From positions 62,001 through 126,000 of the forward strand of contig JAMPFQ010000002.1 in the NCBI GenBank assembly GCA_023664345.1: a stretch of DNA of 64,000 bases, written 5' to 3'. The DNA is from Lachnospiraceae bacterium (lineage in GTDB: Bacteria; Bacillota; Clostridia; Lachnospirales; Lachnospiraceae). Positions within the stretch are counted from its first letter, which is position 1, and each line of letters starts with the position of its first letter. This document shows positions 15,009 through 25,000 of this stretch, in pieces. Below the pieces are notes generated by a model. The model had not been told where the DNA came from. It worked only from the letters and a program-made list of their open reading frames with translations, and did no database searches. The position numbers and the translations under genes are program-made.

Positions 15009-15689
15009 ATGTCTGATCTTTTTACGTTTCTCAATGAGGACGGCGAGTTTCAGCTGACCGTCCCCGGCATCATCACCGTGATAGTCCTGATCCTGCTGCT
15101 CGTGGCAGTCGCGATCCTGCTCCGCTCCAGGGAGAAAAGCACAGGCAAAGCCAGGATCGCCACAAAGCAGCTTGTCTTTTCCGGTGTGGCTATGGCCCTG
15201 GCCATGATCACTTCTGAGATCAAATTCGCCCGGCTGCCTTTCGGCGGCTCCGTCACCCTTTTCAGTATGCTTTTCATCGTACTGATCGGATACTGGTACG
15301 GGGCGAAAGCAGGGCTTCTCACCGGTTTCGCCTATGGCCTGCTGCAGTTTGTGATCAATCCCGTGTTCTATTCCCCCTGGCAGCTGCTGGTGGACTATCC
15401 TCTGGCGTTCGGCGCCCTGGGGCTGTCCGGCTTCTTCAGCAATCAAAAGAACGGGCTTTTGACCGGCTATATCGTAGGCGTCCTGGGCAGGTATCTGTTC
15501 ACTGCCCTGTCGGGCGGCATCTTCTTCGGCGCCTACGCCCCCACCCAGACGCCTCTGGGCATCCTCACATATACCCTGGGCTACAATGCCAGCTACATCG
15601 CGCCGGAAGCGGTCATCACCATTATCATCCTGGCGATACCCGCTGTGAAAAACGCCCTGGTCAAGGTAAAAGAACTGGCAGCGCAGTGA
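15009..15689 (+). CDS. thiT: ThiT thiamine-binding S-component of an ECF transporter
   Basis: A 226-residue membrane protein. A first span (about 17-39) precedes the core, which has the ThiT signature SEIKFARLPFGGSVTLFSML near 68-87 and five further spans. Residues in this region bind thiamine in characterised ThiT. The single N-terminal span and charged loop (RSREKSTGKAR) make it longer than the usual 180-200 residues. It needs the shared EcfA/EcfA'/EcfT module, which is not in the window. The TPP riboswitch and sequestered AAGGAGG site control it. It is convergent with the hybrid kinase gene, with one base between the stops. Confidence 0.95.
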   Translation: MSDLFTFLNEDGEFQLTVPGIITVIVLILLLVAVAILLRSREKSTGKARIATKQLVFSGVAMALAMITSEIKFARLPFGGSVTLFSMLFIVLIGYWYGAKAGLLTGFAYGLLQFVINPVFYSPWQLLVDYPLAFGALGLSGFFSNQKNGLLTGYIVGVLGRYLFTALSGGIFFGAYAPTQTPLGILTYTLGYNASYIAPEAVITIIILAIPAVKNALVKVKELAAQ

Positions 15690-15690
15690 C

Positions 15691-18600
15691 CTAACGAATT
15701 ACTTCCCGCAATTTCCGGAACAGCTTATCCACCTCCACAGGTTTGGAGAGATGTCCGTTCATTCCGCATTCCACGGATTTCTTCAGGTCATCATCAAAGG
15801 CATTGGCGGACATTGCGATGATGGGCAGGGTACGACAGTCCGCACGTTCCATCCTGCGGATCGTGCGGGTTGCCTCCAGGCCGTCCATCACCGGCATCAT
15901 GATATCCATCAATACCGCATCATAAGTTCCCGGCTCTGTGCTGCGGATCCGCTCCACCGCCTGGGCGCCGTCGTGCACGCAGTCCACCCTGAACCCACGC
16001 TCCTCCAAAAGGCTCTGCGCGATTTCCGCGTTGAGTTCGTTATCTTCCACCACCAGGATCCGGCAGCCCTCAAAGGAGAATTCTTCTTCCTGCACCTCCG
16101 GCTCCCTGTCCTCGCCGAATGGCAGCGGGAGCGAGAAACGGAACGTACTGCCCGCCCCCAACTCGCTTTCCAGTTCAATGGCGCTCCCCATCATCTGGAT
16201 CAGGCGTCCGCTGATGGAAAGCCCCAGTCCCGTGCCCTGCAGCTTGGAGGGATTTTTATTGCCCGCCTGCTCAAATGCCCGGAACACTCTTCTCTGATCC
16301 TCCCGGGCGATGCCGATGCCCGTATCCTGCACCGCAAAAGAAACGGTGGCCTCCTCCGCGTTCGCCCGGATCTCATGCACCTGCAGCGTGACCCTGCCAT
16401 TTTCAGGCGTAAATTTTACCGCGTTGCCCAGCAGATTGATGAGCACCTGGCTGATCCGCATCCTGTCAGCGCAGAACCATGTATGATCCAGCCTGATATC
16501 CTGTTCAAAACGGATCCCCTTGGACGCTCCCTGGGGCGTTATCAGTTCCATGACGGTAGCCAGCATCTCATGTATATTAAAATCAGCCGGTTCCAGCTTC
16601 ATCTTGCCGCTCTCTATCTTGGACATATCCAGGATATCGTTGATTAGTCCCAGCAGATAATCCGAGGAAGACTGAATCTTCTGCAGGCAGTCCATGACCT
16701 TATCCGGACTCTGCCCCTGCTGCAGCGCGATGGCCGTCATACCGATGATCCCGTTCATGGGCGTGCGGATCTCATGGCTCATGCGGGACAGGAAATCGGA
16801 TTTTGCCTTGCTGGCAATATCATGCTGCTGCTGGTTCAGCTGGCCCTGGATCACACTGCCCAGTTCCGCCAGATTCTGGGTATCCCCGGAATGCTCCGCC
16901 AGCCGGGGATCCGCCCCGATGATGCAGAGATTTCCCACATAACTTCCGTTGTCATACAGGGGCAGCGCAACGCCCTGCTGACCGGACATGACGTTTAAGA
17001 AGCACTGGATCACCTTGCGCCGACTGTCCGCCGGGGTAAAGTACCTTACCTTCTCCTGACCCAGCCAGAGGTAAAAGCTGTCCCTCTCTTCCTCCCTGTA
17101 CTGCCTCACATTATCCGTTACGGGCTCTTTATCCTCATGCCACTGGTATTCCAGATAATTGGAATGAAAATCCGCCCGCAGTATGGACACAAGCACATCG
17201 CTGGCATGATAATATCGGCCGATCTTGCGCAGCATCAGCGACATCTGGGCAGGGAAATCATTTCCCTTTCCAAACAGGTTCAGCGCCAGGGACACCAGGC
17301 TCACATCCTCGCTGTAGTCCAGCGAATTGATCTCGCATCCGTGGAGCGCAGGCATCGTGCGCCTCTTTTCCGCGGGAATATCCTCATAAAAACAATACTG
17401 CGGTTCTGCGCCGGGAACTACAGCCTCCTGAGCCAGCTTCGCCATCCGGATCAGTTCCTCGTCAGCCTGCCCTTTCTCCGCGCCGGCCAGACCTGCACGC
17501 GCCGCGATGTTGAACATCTCATGGGCGAACCTCCCGTTGATCTCTCCGATCAGGCTTTCCGTAAATTCCGCCGCCTGCTGCCGGGACTGCCTCTCCAGCC
17601 AGAGCACAAACTCATCCGCATCCAGCCTGAATGCCATGGTCCGGGAATCCGTCTCCCCGGTAAGTTTCTGGCAGCTGTCACGGATCAGTTCACCGATCTC
17701 TTCCAGAATCATATCCCCAAACACAATGCCGTTTTTCTCGTTTGTCTCCTGCAGCTGATCCACGAACAGATGCGCCATATATCCCGTCTGTCGGATTCTG
17801 CGGCATTCCTGCAGTTTTTCCATGCCGGCGCTAAACACATAGAGTCCGGTAACGCCGTCCATAGTGACTTTTCTGAGCTGTTCCGCCTCCCGCTCTTTCT
17901 GTTTCTGGATATTCCGGATGCTTCCCACCAGTTTCCTGCGCCTGCCGTCCGCGTCAAAGACCACATTGCCGGAAAACGCCGTCCACACATAGGCCGTCTT
18001 CTCGGGCCAGTTGAGCCTCAGTTCCACATACAGCTTATCCGCAAGGCTGTGGAAAGTCCTGATGGCGGTCATGCGGTCGCTCTCATGGATGTATTCGGGA
18101 TCGATGAAACCGCTCTCATACTCCATGCATTTCCACTGACCGCTCATGGTCTTATGATTTACGATATCCAGTGTATGATTCTGAAAATCGTAAGAAAAAA
18201 AAGTATCCGCAGTCGTTTCCAGCGCCACCCTGTAGCGTTCCTTTTCCTCCAGCAGGATATTCTGCGCCTCTTTCTGCCTGTCCGTCAGATCCTTTACCAC
18301 TTCATACAGGGCATCGATCTCCAGGATGTTGGAGGGTCCAAACTCCTGCAGCCCCGTATTTCCCCTGCTGATACACTGCATCAGTCGCTGCACCGGCTTC
18401 GTCAGATACCGCACCGTAAAATAGATGCCCGCCACTCCGAATGCCAGGCCCACCAGAATAGCTGCCACCATCCAGACATAAAGCCGGCGGCTCATTCCAA
18501 ACAGATCTTCCTCCGTTTTCAGTCCCAGCAGCACCCATTCCGTATTCTCATAAGGCACATTATTGCTGTACAGCCTCAAAGGACAGGCAACGGCAAAAAC

Positions 18601-19611
18601 GTACTGATCCTCTATCCGGGTGTCTTTCACCAGATAAAGATTGTCATAACCCGTATCCTGTAAGATAAAAGTATCTCCCTGGGCGCGGACGCCTCCGTAG
18701 AGAACCCCCTTTCCCACCAGCGGGACATAGCTGCCGTCCTCCTGTCTGACAGCCAGCAGGTATCCCGACTGCCGGGCATCGTTCAGCTCGGTCACCGGGA
18801 AATAATCGTTCAGATAACTGCAGGATATCTCCACTCCCAAGACGCCGTAAACCTGCCCTTCATAGCGCAGAGGCAGGGAATATGTAATCATCTCGTAGGG
18901 ATCCGGCATTTTCTTTTCCAGGCAGAACGGCATGGACCAATAACCCAGATCCGCGGCTGCAGCGTCCTCATGTTCCACTCCGGCCCTCCAAGGCTCATAA
19001 AAATAATCGTCGGAAGCGTTGTTCCCCTGCCCATCCATGTGGAAATGAGTGGTCCAGTGCGTATCCAGGGGAATATTCCACTCTCTCGACAGCTGCTTGT
19101 TTCCCTTTTCCAGCAACAGATCCGTATGATTGGCAGGGCTGGTGTCCGGGTCAGAATCCCTGATGAAAAAGCCGTCATAATCCCCCTCCGCCTGCATATC
19201 CGGCCCTGTCAGCACCAGAAAAATGCCCGTGGTGGAGTTGTTCCGCACCAGATCCACACACTCCGGGAACAGCAGTCCCAGCAGTTCGTTCCTCCTGGCC
19301 TCCGAAGCCATCAATTGATCCATCCCTATGTCCCTGTCCCTCAGGAACTGTTCCAGAATCCCGTTCATGAGCATTTCCTGGTCGCGGATGGAGGACCATC
19401 TCTGGTTCATATCATTCTGCAGAATCACTTTCCTGTTTTCCACCAGACGGCTCATCATGCCGCTGGAATACTCCTCCAGGACGTTTGTGATTCTTCTGGT
19501 CACCAGGGAACCGATGGTCACCAGGCTTTGGATCAGCATAATGGCGATCAGCGGGATCAAAAATATCCTGAATATCGTCTGTTTTTTCTTTTTCCGGCTT
19601 TTTCCTGTCAT
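15691..19611 (-). CDS. Membrane hybrid histidine kinase/response regulator with degenerate GGDEF domain
   Basis: A 1306-residue protein. Membrane span 1 (about 12-36), a large extracytoplasmic Cache-like sensor (about 40-375), span 2 (about 378-402), a PAS-like fold (about 460-580), then a GGDEF fold whose signature reads RLDADEF and is therefore probably inactive. After a GAF-like stretch comes HisKA with His946 (HEIRTPMNG), the ATPase motifs DTGIGIA (1096) and GTGLGL (1126), and a receiver domain with Asp1236 and Lys1290. The start at 19611 follows the solute-binding gene's stop by 8 nt, so the two are co-transcribed. The binding protein may feed this sensor. No output regulator gene is adjacent. 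Confidence 0.88.
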   Translation of the reverse strand: MTGKSRKKKKQTIFRIFLIPLIAIMLIQSLVTIGSLVTRRITNVLEEYSSGMMSRLVENRKVILQNDMNQRWSSIRDQEMLMNGILEQFLRDRDIGMDQLMASEARRNELLGLLFPECVDLVRNNSTTGIFLVLTGPDMQAEGDYDGFFIRDSDPDTSPANHTDLLLEKGNKQLSREWNIPLDTHWTTHFHMDGQGNNASDDYFYEPWRAGVEHEDAAAADLGYWSMPFCLEKKMPDPYEMITYSLPLRYEGQVYGVLGVEISCSYLNDYFPVTELNDARQSGYLLAVRQEDGSYVPLVGKGVLYGGVRAQGDTFILQDTGYDNLYLVKDTRIEDQYVFAVACPLRLYSNNVPYENTEWVLLGLKTEEDLFGMSRRLYVWMVAAILVGLAFGVAGIYFTVRYLTKPVQRLMQCISRGNTGLQEFGPSNILEIDALYEVVKDLTDRQKEAQNILLEEKERYRVALETTADTFFSYDFQNHTLDIVNHKTMSGQWKCMEYESGFIDPEYIHESDRMTAIRTFHSLADKLYVELRLNWPEKTAYVWTAFSGNVVFDADGRRRKLVGSIRNIQKQKEREAEQLRKVTMDGVTGLYVFSAGMEKLQECRRIRQTGYMAHLFVDQLQETNEKNGIVFGDMILEEIGELIRDSCQKLTGETDSRTMAFRLDADEFVLWLERQSRQQAAEFTESLIGEINGRFAHEMFNIAARAGLAGAEKGQADEELIRMAKLAQEAVVPGAEPQYCFYEDIPAEKRRTMPALHGCEINSLDYSEDVSLVSLALNLFGKGNDFPAQMSLMLRKIGRYYHASDVLVSILRADFHSNYLEYQWHEDKEPVTDNVRQYREEERDSFYLWLGQEKVRYFTPADSRRKVIQCFLNVMSGQQGVALPLYDNGSYVGNLCIIGADPRLAEHSGDTQNLAELGSVIQGQLNQQQHDIASKAKSDFLSRMSHEIRTPMNGIIGMTAIALQQGQSPDKVMDCLQKIQSSSDYLLGLINDILDMSKIESGKMKLEPADFNIHEMLATVMELITPQGASKGIRFEQDIRLDHTWFCADRMRISQVLINLLGNAVKFTPENGRVTLQVHEIRANAEEATVSFAVQDTGIGIAREDQRRVFRAFEQAGNKNPSKLQGTGLGLSISGRLIQMMGSAIELESELGAGSTFRFSLPLPFGEDREPEVQEEEFSFEGCRILVVEDNELNAEIAQSLLEERGFRVDCVHDGAQAVERIRSTEPGTYDAVLMDIMMPVMDGLEATRTIRRMERADCRTLPIIAMSANAFDDDLKKSVECGMNGHLSKPVEVDKLFRKLREVIR

Positions 19612-19619
19612 GTCATTCC

Positions 19620-21071
19620 CTACTTGTCGATCGATTGTTTTAACTCGCTGCAAAAAGAATCATACCACTTCTCAAAAGCATCCTCCGTAGTATACAGAGC
19701 CGCCGCTTCCTCCAGGTTCTTTCCCTGCTCCATTGCCCTGACCACGTTCTCGCGATCCTGCGCCGCCTGATCCGCAAGATGATATTCCAGTACTTTCCTT
19801 GCCGCATAGCCATTTTCAAAACTCTTATTGGTATACAGCGTGAAGGCGCTCATTTCCTCAAAGACCACAGCCAGGCAGTCGTATGTCTTCGGCACTACCT
19901 CCAGTCCTTGGGAGGCGATGTTCTGATCCAGCATATCCTTGCTGTTGGCCTCTTTCAATACCGGAAGATAACCTGCCCCACAGCCAAACTGCAGGTTATT
20001 GTCCGTCTCCGTGAACCACTTTAAAAATTCCACCGCGGCATACTCGTGCTTCTCGTCAGACCTGCCCACCACCATGCCCGCTCCCTGCTGCACGGCATAG
20101 CGCTCCCCGCCCGCGAACACGGGAGCAGGCATCACGATATAATCTATGCCATAGGAGGAATCATCCAGTTCCACCTGATTGGGAAAATACATGGCGGAAG
20201 TGGTGGAACCCGTATAGGCCAGCAGATCCCCCGTCTTCACATCATCGGAGCGGAAAGTGCCATAAGCCCCAAAGTATCCCTTTACCATAGGCACATAGTA
20301 ATTTTCCCAGATGCGGTGCAGTTCCTCCCGGGGCATGTTCAGAGTGACCTGCCCGTTCTCCACCTGGAAGATCTCCACGCCCAGCTGTCGCATGCCGATG
20401 ATAAAATAATTTGCCATGGCATCCCTGCCGTAAAACGCCCTGCCGTCCCCGCTCACATCGGGAGTCAGGCTGTCCGTCCATTCATAGTATGCCTGCGACA
20501 CGGCGGTCACACCCTCCATGGTGCGCAGATCGTCCAGCGATGCGCCCACGGCCTGGGCAAAAGGCTCCCAGTCCGTTTTGTTGATCATCATGATCTCCGT
20601 GGATTTCGCCGTGGGGAATATCCTAAGCGTGCCGTCGGCGGCAATACGCCCCTCCTCCACATAAGAATCCACATACCTGCCCAGTTCTTCCTCACTGAGA
20701 TACTGCGACAGATCGGCCAGCGCTCCCGCCTGTTCCACCTCATAGGCGGTATCCGCATAAGAGGAAAAGATATCCGGCATGGGCTCCGCTCCGACCTTTC
20801 CCGCGATGGAATCCCTCACTGCCGCCTCCAGGTCTGACACGGAACCCTGACTGTAGCTCTGGACATAAATGCCCTCTTCCTTTCCCACCGTCTCATTGAA
20901 CCGTTCCACCAGTTCGTCAAAAGCCGCCTGCTGGGAACCGTTATAATAATGCCATATTGTCAGGGATACGGGATTGGACGGATCCAACGGCCCCCGTCCC
21001 TTTCCCCCGCATCCTGCCAGCGCAAGCGCCGCCGCAACGGCGATACCTATACTGATCTGAAATTTTTTAAT
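19620..21071 (-). CDS. Lipoprotein extracellular solute-binding protein (ABC family 1 type), probable ATT start
   Basis: After an N-terminal KKFQISIGIAVAAALA signal stretch comes the lipobox LAGC (residues 18-21), so it is anchored outside the membrane. The body (about 40-470) is a type 1 solute-binding fold with IWHYYNGSQQ and sugar-binding-like segments. No in-frame ATG, GTG or TTG fits the signal peptide; an AGGAGGT site lies 7 nt upstream of ATT at 21071, giving a 483-residue precursor. An alternative TTG at 21170 has no ribosome site and would bury the signal. No ABC permease or ATPase gene is beside it. It is followed by the hybrid kinase, so it may serve as a sensor partner. Confidence 0.85.
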   Translation of the reverse strand: MKKFQISIGIAVAAALALAGCGGKGRGPLDPSNPVSLTIWHYYNGSQQAAFDELVERFNETVGKEEGIYVQSYSQGSVSDLEAAVRDSIAGKVGAEPMPDIFSSYADTAYEVEQAGALADLSQYLSEEELGRYVDSYVEEGRIAADGTLRIFPTAKSTEIMMINKTDWEPFAQAVGASLDDLRTMEGVTAVSQAYYEWTDSLTPDVSGDGRAFYGRDAMANYFIIGMRQLGVEIFQVENGQVTLNMPREELHRIWENYYVPMVKGYFGAYGTFRSDDVKTGDLLAYTGSTTSAMYFPNQVELDDSSYGIDYIVMPAPVFAGGERYAVQQGAGMVVGRSDEKHEYAAVEFLKWFTETDNNLQFGCGAGYLPVLKEANSKDMLDQNIASQGLEVVPKTYDCLAVVFEEMSAFTLYTNKSFENGYAARKVLEYHLADQAAQDRENVVRAMEQGKNLEEAAALYTTEDAFEKWYDSFCSELKQSIDK

Positions 21072-21166
21072 ACGGTCCACCTCCTGTTTTTCCCTGCACT
21101 TCCCTGAGTGTCGTTTGATACAAGCCGCTCTTCTTCCTCTTAACTTAGCACAAAATGAAGATATCT

Positions 21167-21997
21167 TCAAGAGGAACCCCCCGGCGAACTTTCCTGAACC
21201 CCGGCGCCGATCCCTAACAGCTTTTCCGCATTCCGGTAAAAAATATTTTCCCTGTCTCTCTCCGAGATACGCTCAAACAGGACTGCCTGCACATACATGC
21301 CCGGATTCGTGATGGGATAGTCCGTGCCGAATATCAGCCGCTCAGATCCTACTTTCTGAACACCCGCGGCCAACATGCCATACCGGAACAATCCCGTGCC
21401 GGACAGATCCAAAAAAAGATTCCCATACTTCTGCATCCTTTCCAGATGCAGTCCATAATCCTTTTTCTGCCCCGGATGCGCCGCCACGAATCTCACCTTT
21501 GGGTTCTGCGCGATCATGGCCTCTGTCTGTTCCCGCCACTCCGGCATGGTATGAAAACTGACGATCATACCGTACTCACCCGCCAATTCCAAAATCTCAC
21601 GCAGCGCCCTGCTTCCATAGTCCATCCCGAAAGCCGCCCAGCCGTGCATATAGGGAACCAGTTCCCCGATCAGACGCACACCCTGGGAATGCATGAACTC
21701 GATCTCTTTCAGGGACTCCTCCACAAAAGCCGGATGCACATGGAATCCCGGCGTATAGAAGCCTTTCCGCTTCCCGCGCAGTTCCAGCGCGTGCCTGTTG
21801 AACAGCCGCAGAGGCTCGAACCCCTGCGTCCGGTCATAAGGCACATTCGAGATGACCGAACCGCAGATGTGGCCGATACCGGCACGCCTGATATCCTCCT
21901 CCATCTCCTCCGGCGGCAGATAAAAGCACTCCTTGTACATACAGGTATCCTCATCATATGAGAGATAGGGATGGGTGTGGAAATCGATGATATGCAT
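21167..21997 (-). CDS. Amidohydrolase family 2 (TIM-barrel metal-dependent hydrolase)
   Basis: A 276-residue enzyme with the metal motif DFHTH (His7, His9), later histidines in SFHTMPEW and AAHPGQ, and the C-terminal FGTDYP with the catalytic aspartate. This pattern fits amidohydrolase_2 members that hydrolyse or decarboxylate small ring or carboxylic substrates in the cytoplasm. The AAGGAGG site sets the start at 21997. addA ends 18 nt upstream, so the gene may share its transcript. The substrate is unknown. Confidence 0.85.
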   Translation of the reverse strand: MHIIDFHTHPYLSYDEDTCMYKECFYLPPEEMEEDIRRAGIGHICGSVISNVPYDRTQGFEPLRLFNRHALELRGKRKGFYTPGFHVHPAFVEESLKEIEFMHSQGVRLIGELVPYMHGWAAFGMDYGSRALREILELAGEYGMIVSFHTMPEWREQTEAMIAQNPKVRFVAAHPGQKKDYGLHLERMQKYGNLFLDLSGTGLFRYGMLAAGVQKVGSERLIFGTDYPITNPGMYVQAVLFERISERDRENIFYRNAEKLLGIGAGVQESSPGGSS

Positions 21998-22015
21998 AGG
22001 TGTTCCTCCTTAACA

Positions 22016-25000
22016 TTAATACCGCTCCAGCGAAAAAGAATACAGCACCCGCTCTTTCACTGGCTGCTCCATCAGTTTCTGCAGGGCCTCCCGATAATAG
22101 TCCATCTGGGTCTCATAGCGGTTCCACAGTTCCTCCATGGAACGGACGGAATCTGTCTTGTAATCCAGCAGTACCAGCCCGTCCTCCTCCACGAAGAACA
22201 CGTCTATGATACCCTGGATCAGCACCGTCTCCGTTCCGGGAAATTCCTGTCCCAGCCTGTCCGCGCTGATCCCCATCACAAAAGGCTGTTCCCGGAATAA
22301 TCCCCCCGCCCTGTGGGCGCGGTACATGCGCTGTCCCAGTTCCGAAGACAGGAAGCGCAATATCTTTTCTTCCCGCACCGCTTCAAAATATTCCCTGCTC
22401 AAACGGTTCTCTTCCACTTGACCCAACAGAAAATCATGCAGAACTGCCTTCCTGGCTTTCCCGGGTTCAGCCGCCATGATCACATCCAGGTCCAGGATCT
22501 CCATGACCCTGTGGTACGCGTTGCCGCGCACAGTGCCGCTGACTTTCTCCTCCTCCCTGCGGAACAGGGGAATATAAGGCTGTATCTCCTTTTCCTCAAA
22601 GGTATGGAAAGCCTCCTCATCCTTATCCGCCATGGCAGCGATCTTTAATTCGGATACGGTGGTCTTGGTGTAGAGGCCGGACAGGTTCTCATACGCGTAT
22701 ACGGTTCCCAGGCGCTGCTTCAATTTCACATATGCGTCATTTTCCGGCGCTGCCCCATCCCGCTCCAGCCGCTCCCTTTTCTCATACAGGGACAACTGCT
22801 CCCTGAACGCATCCGCCGCCAGTTCCTCTCCCGTCCTGACCTGCACCTGAATGCAGGTTTTCGCCAGCACAGGCAGCAGGAAATCCAGATAACTCCCCGC
22901 CTCCGCATAGTCCAGACAGGACAGTCTGTCCATCCCCGCATCCCTCCATATCTCCCACTGCTCCTGTGCGTTGTCCATGGCCGCCGTCAGGATCAGCTTC
23001 TCCCGTGCACGGGTCAGCGCCACATAGAGTACCCGAAGTTCCTCCGCCAGACTGTCCTCCCGCAATTTTACGGAAAGCACAGCACGGCGCAGCGTCCTGT
23101 TTTTGATCCGCCTTTCGGGATCCACATAATCCGTGGCAAGTCCCAGATCCATATCGGCGATCATGGACTGGTTGGCATCCTGCATATTGAAACGCTTTCC
23201 AAGGCCTGAGACAAAGATTACAGGAAATTCCAGTCCCTTGCTCTTATGGATGCTCATGATCCGCACCACATCGGCATTTTCATCCAGCAGTTCCGCCTCC
23301 CCGTAATCCACGTCATATCTTTCAAGCTGCTCCATATAACGGATAAAATGAAACAGGCCGAAATAACTTGTCTTTTCAAAATCCGACGCCTTGGTGAAAA
23401 GCATCTCCACATTGGCGCGCCGCTTGCTGCCTGCGGGCAGCGCGGTCACATAATTTAAATAGTCAAAATCTGTCACCAGCCGGGTCAGCAGTTCCCGGAT
23501 GGGCATGTATGCGGTCATCTCGCGGTAGGCATCCAGCCTTTTCAGGAAACCAGCCGCTTTTCCGCGGAGCGCCGTCACATCCGTACCTCCTGTATCCGCC
23601 GATCCTCTGTCAGGTGCTTCTCTGTCGGACATATCTCCTGCATATATCGCTTCATCGGCTGCTTCCCCATCGGTCTCTCTTCCCGCAGGCATCTCCGCAT
23701 CCGGCGCATTCCGACCAGATACCCCTGCTGATATCTGTTCATCGCCGCCCAACGCGTATTCCCGCACTGCCTCATAAAGAGAACACCCCTTTTTCCCGCT
23801 GCGCAGCTTCGCCATTTCCTCCTCCGTAAAACCGCCGAACACAGATTTCATCACGCCGAACAGCGGGATATCCTGCGTGGGATTATCCAGCACACGCAGG
23901 AATTGCAGCAGTTCCTGCACCTCCGTTGCGCCAAAATAGCCTGTCTTGGAAGTAATGTAGACCGGTATGCCCTCCTCTTCCAGCACCTGTTTGAATTCCT
24001 CGTCCCAGCCGCTGTTGGTGCGGAGCAGGATCACCATATCGGAATACCGTACAGGCCGCAGACAGCCGCTCTCCTTATCCGTCACCTGAAAACCTGCCAT
24101 CAGTTCCTTGATCTTACCCGCAATTGCCCTGGCCTCCGCCTGCTTCGCGTTTTCCTCCGCATCGCCGTCAGGCTTTTCCACTAACAACAGTTCACTCTCG
24201 TAATTTCCGCCCTCCGGGTACACCGCCCCGGGATACAGTGCCGCCTTTTCGTCATACTCGATCCCTCCGATCTCCCTGCTCATGATCCTGGAAAACACAC
24301 TGTTGACCGTATCCACCACCTGGGTACGGCTCCTGAAATTCTTTGCCAGGTCGATACGGCGGCAATCTCCCTCCTCAGATGCATATGTATCATACTTTTC
24401 CAGGAAAAGCTCCGGCCTGGCCAGGCGGAACTTATAGATGCTCTGCTTTACATCCCCCACCATGAAGCGGTTAAACTGCCCCTCTTCCTCGCCGGACACC
24501 GCTTTCAGCAGATACTCCTGCACCAGATTGCTGTCCTGATACTCGTCGGTCAGGATCTCCGCAAAATGCTGCCTGTATTCCAATGCCACGGCGCTGGGCA
24601 GAATCTGACCATCCTCTTTTTTCAACAGGATCTTCAGGGCAAAATGCTCCATATCCGAAAAGTCGATGACTTTCCGCTCCTGCTTCTTCTCCCCCATCCG
24701 CCTGTCAAACTCCAGCACCAGATCCACCAACGTCCCCACCGGCTCCATACAGGCATATCCCTGCTCCACCGCCAGTTCCAGGGGCGTGGCAAAGAAACGC
24801 TCTGCCAGCCTCTTCAGGCTGTCTTTTACCTCACTCCTGAGTTTCTTTGCCATTTCCCGCTTCAGGGGGGACACTCCGGCGTCCTTTTTGGAGGGCAGCC
24901 TGCCAAAGGTGGCTGCGGGCAGCCCCCTTTCATAATCGGAAAGGGACTGGCAGGCTGCCAGCGCCTCCAGCCTCTCTGTCTCCTGCTCCACCAATTCCCC

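Noticed and set aside
17137..18663. 508-codon open frame on the plus strand
   Set aside because: Antisense shadow of the hybrid kinase, with the same His/Arg/Pro-rich composition and no domain.
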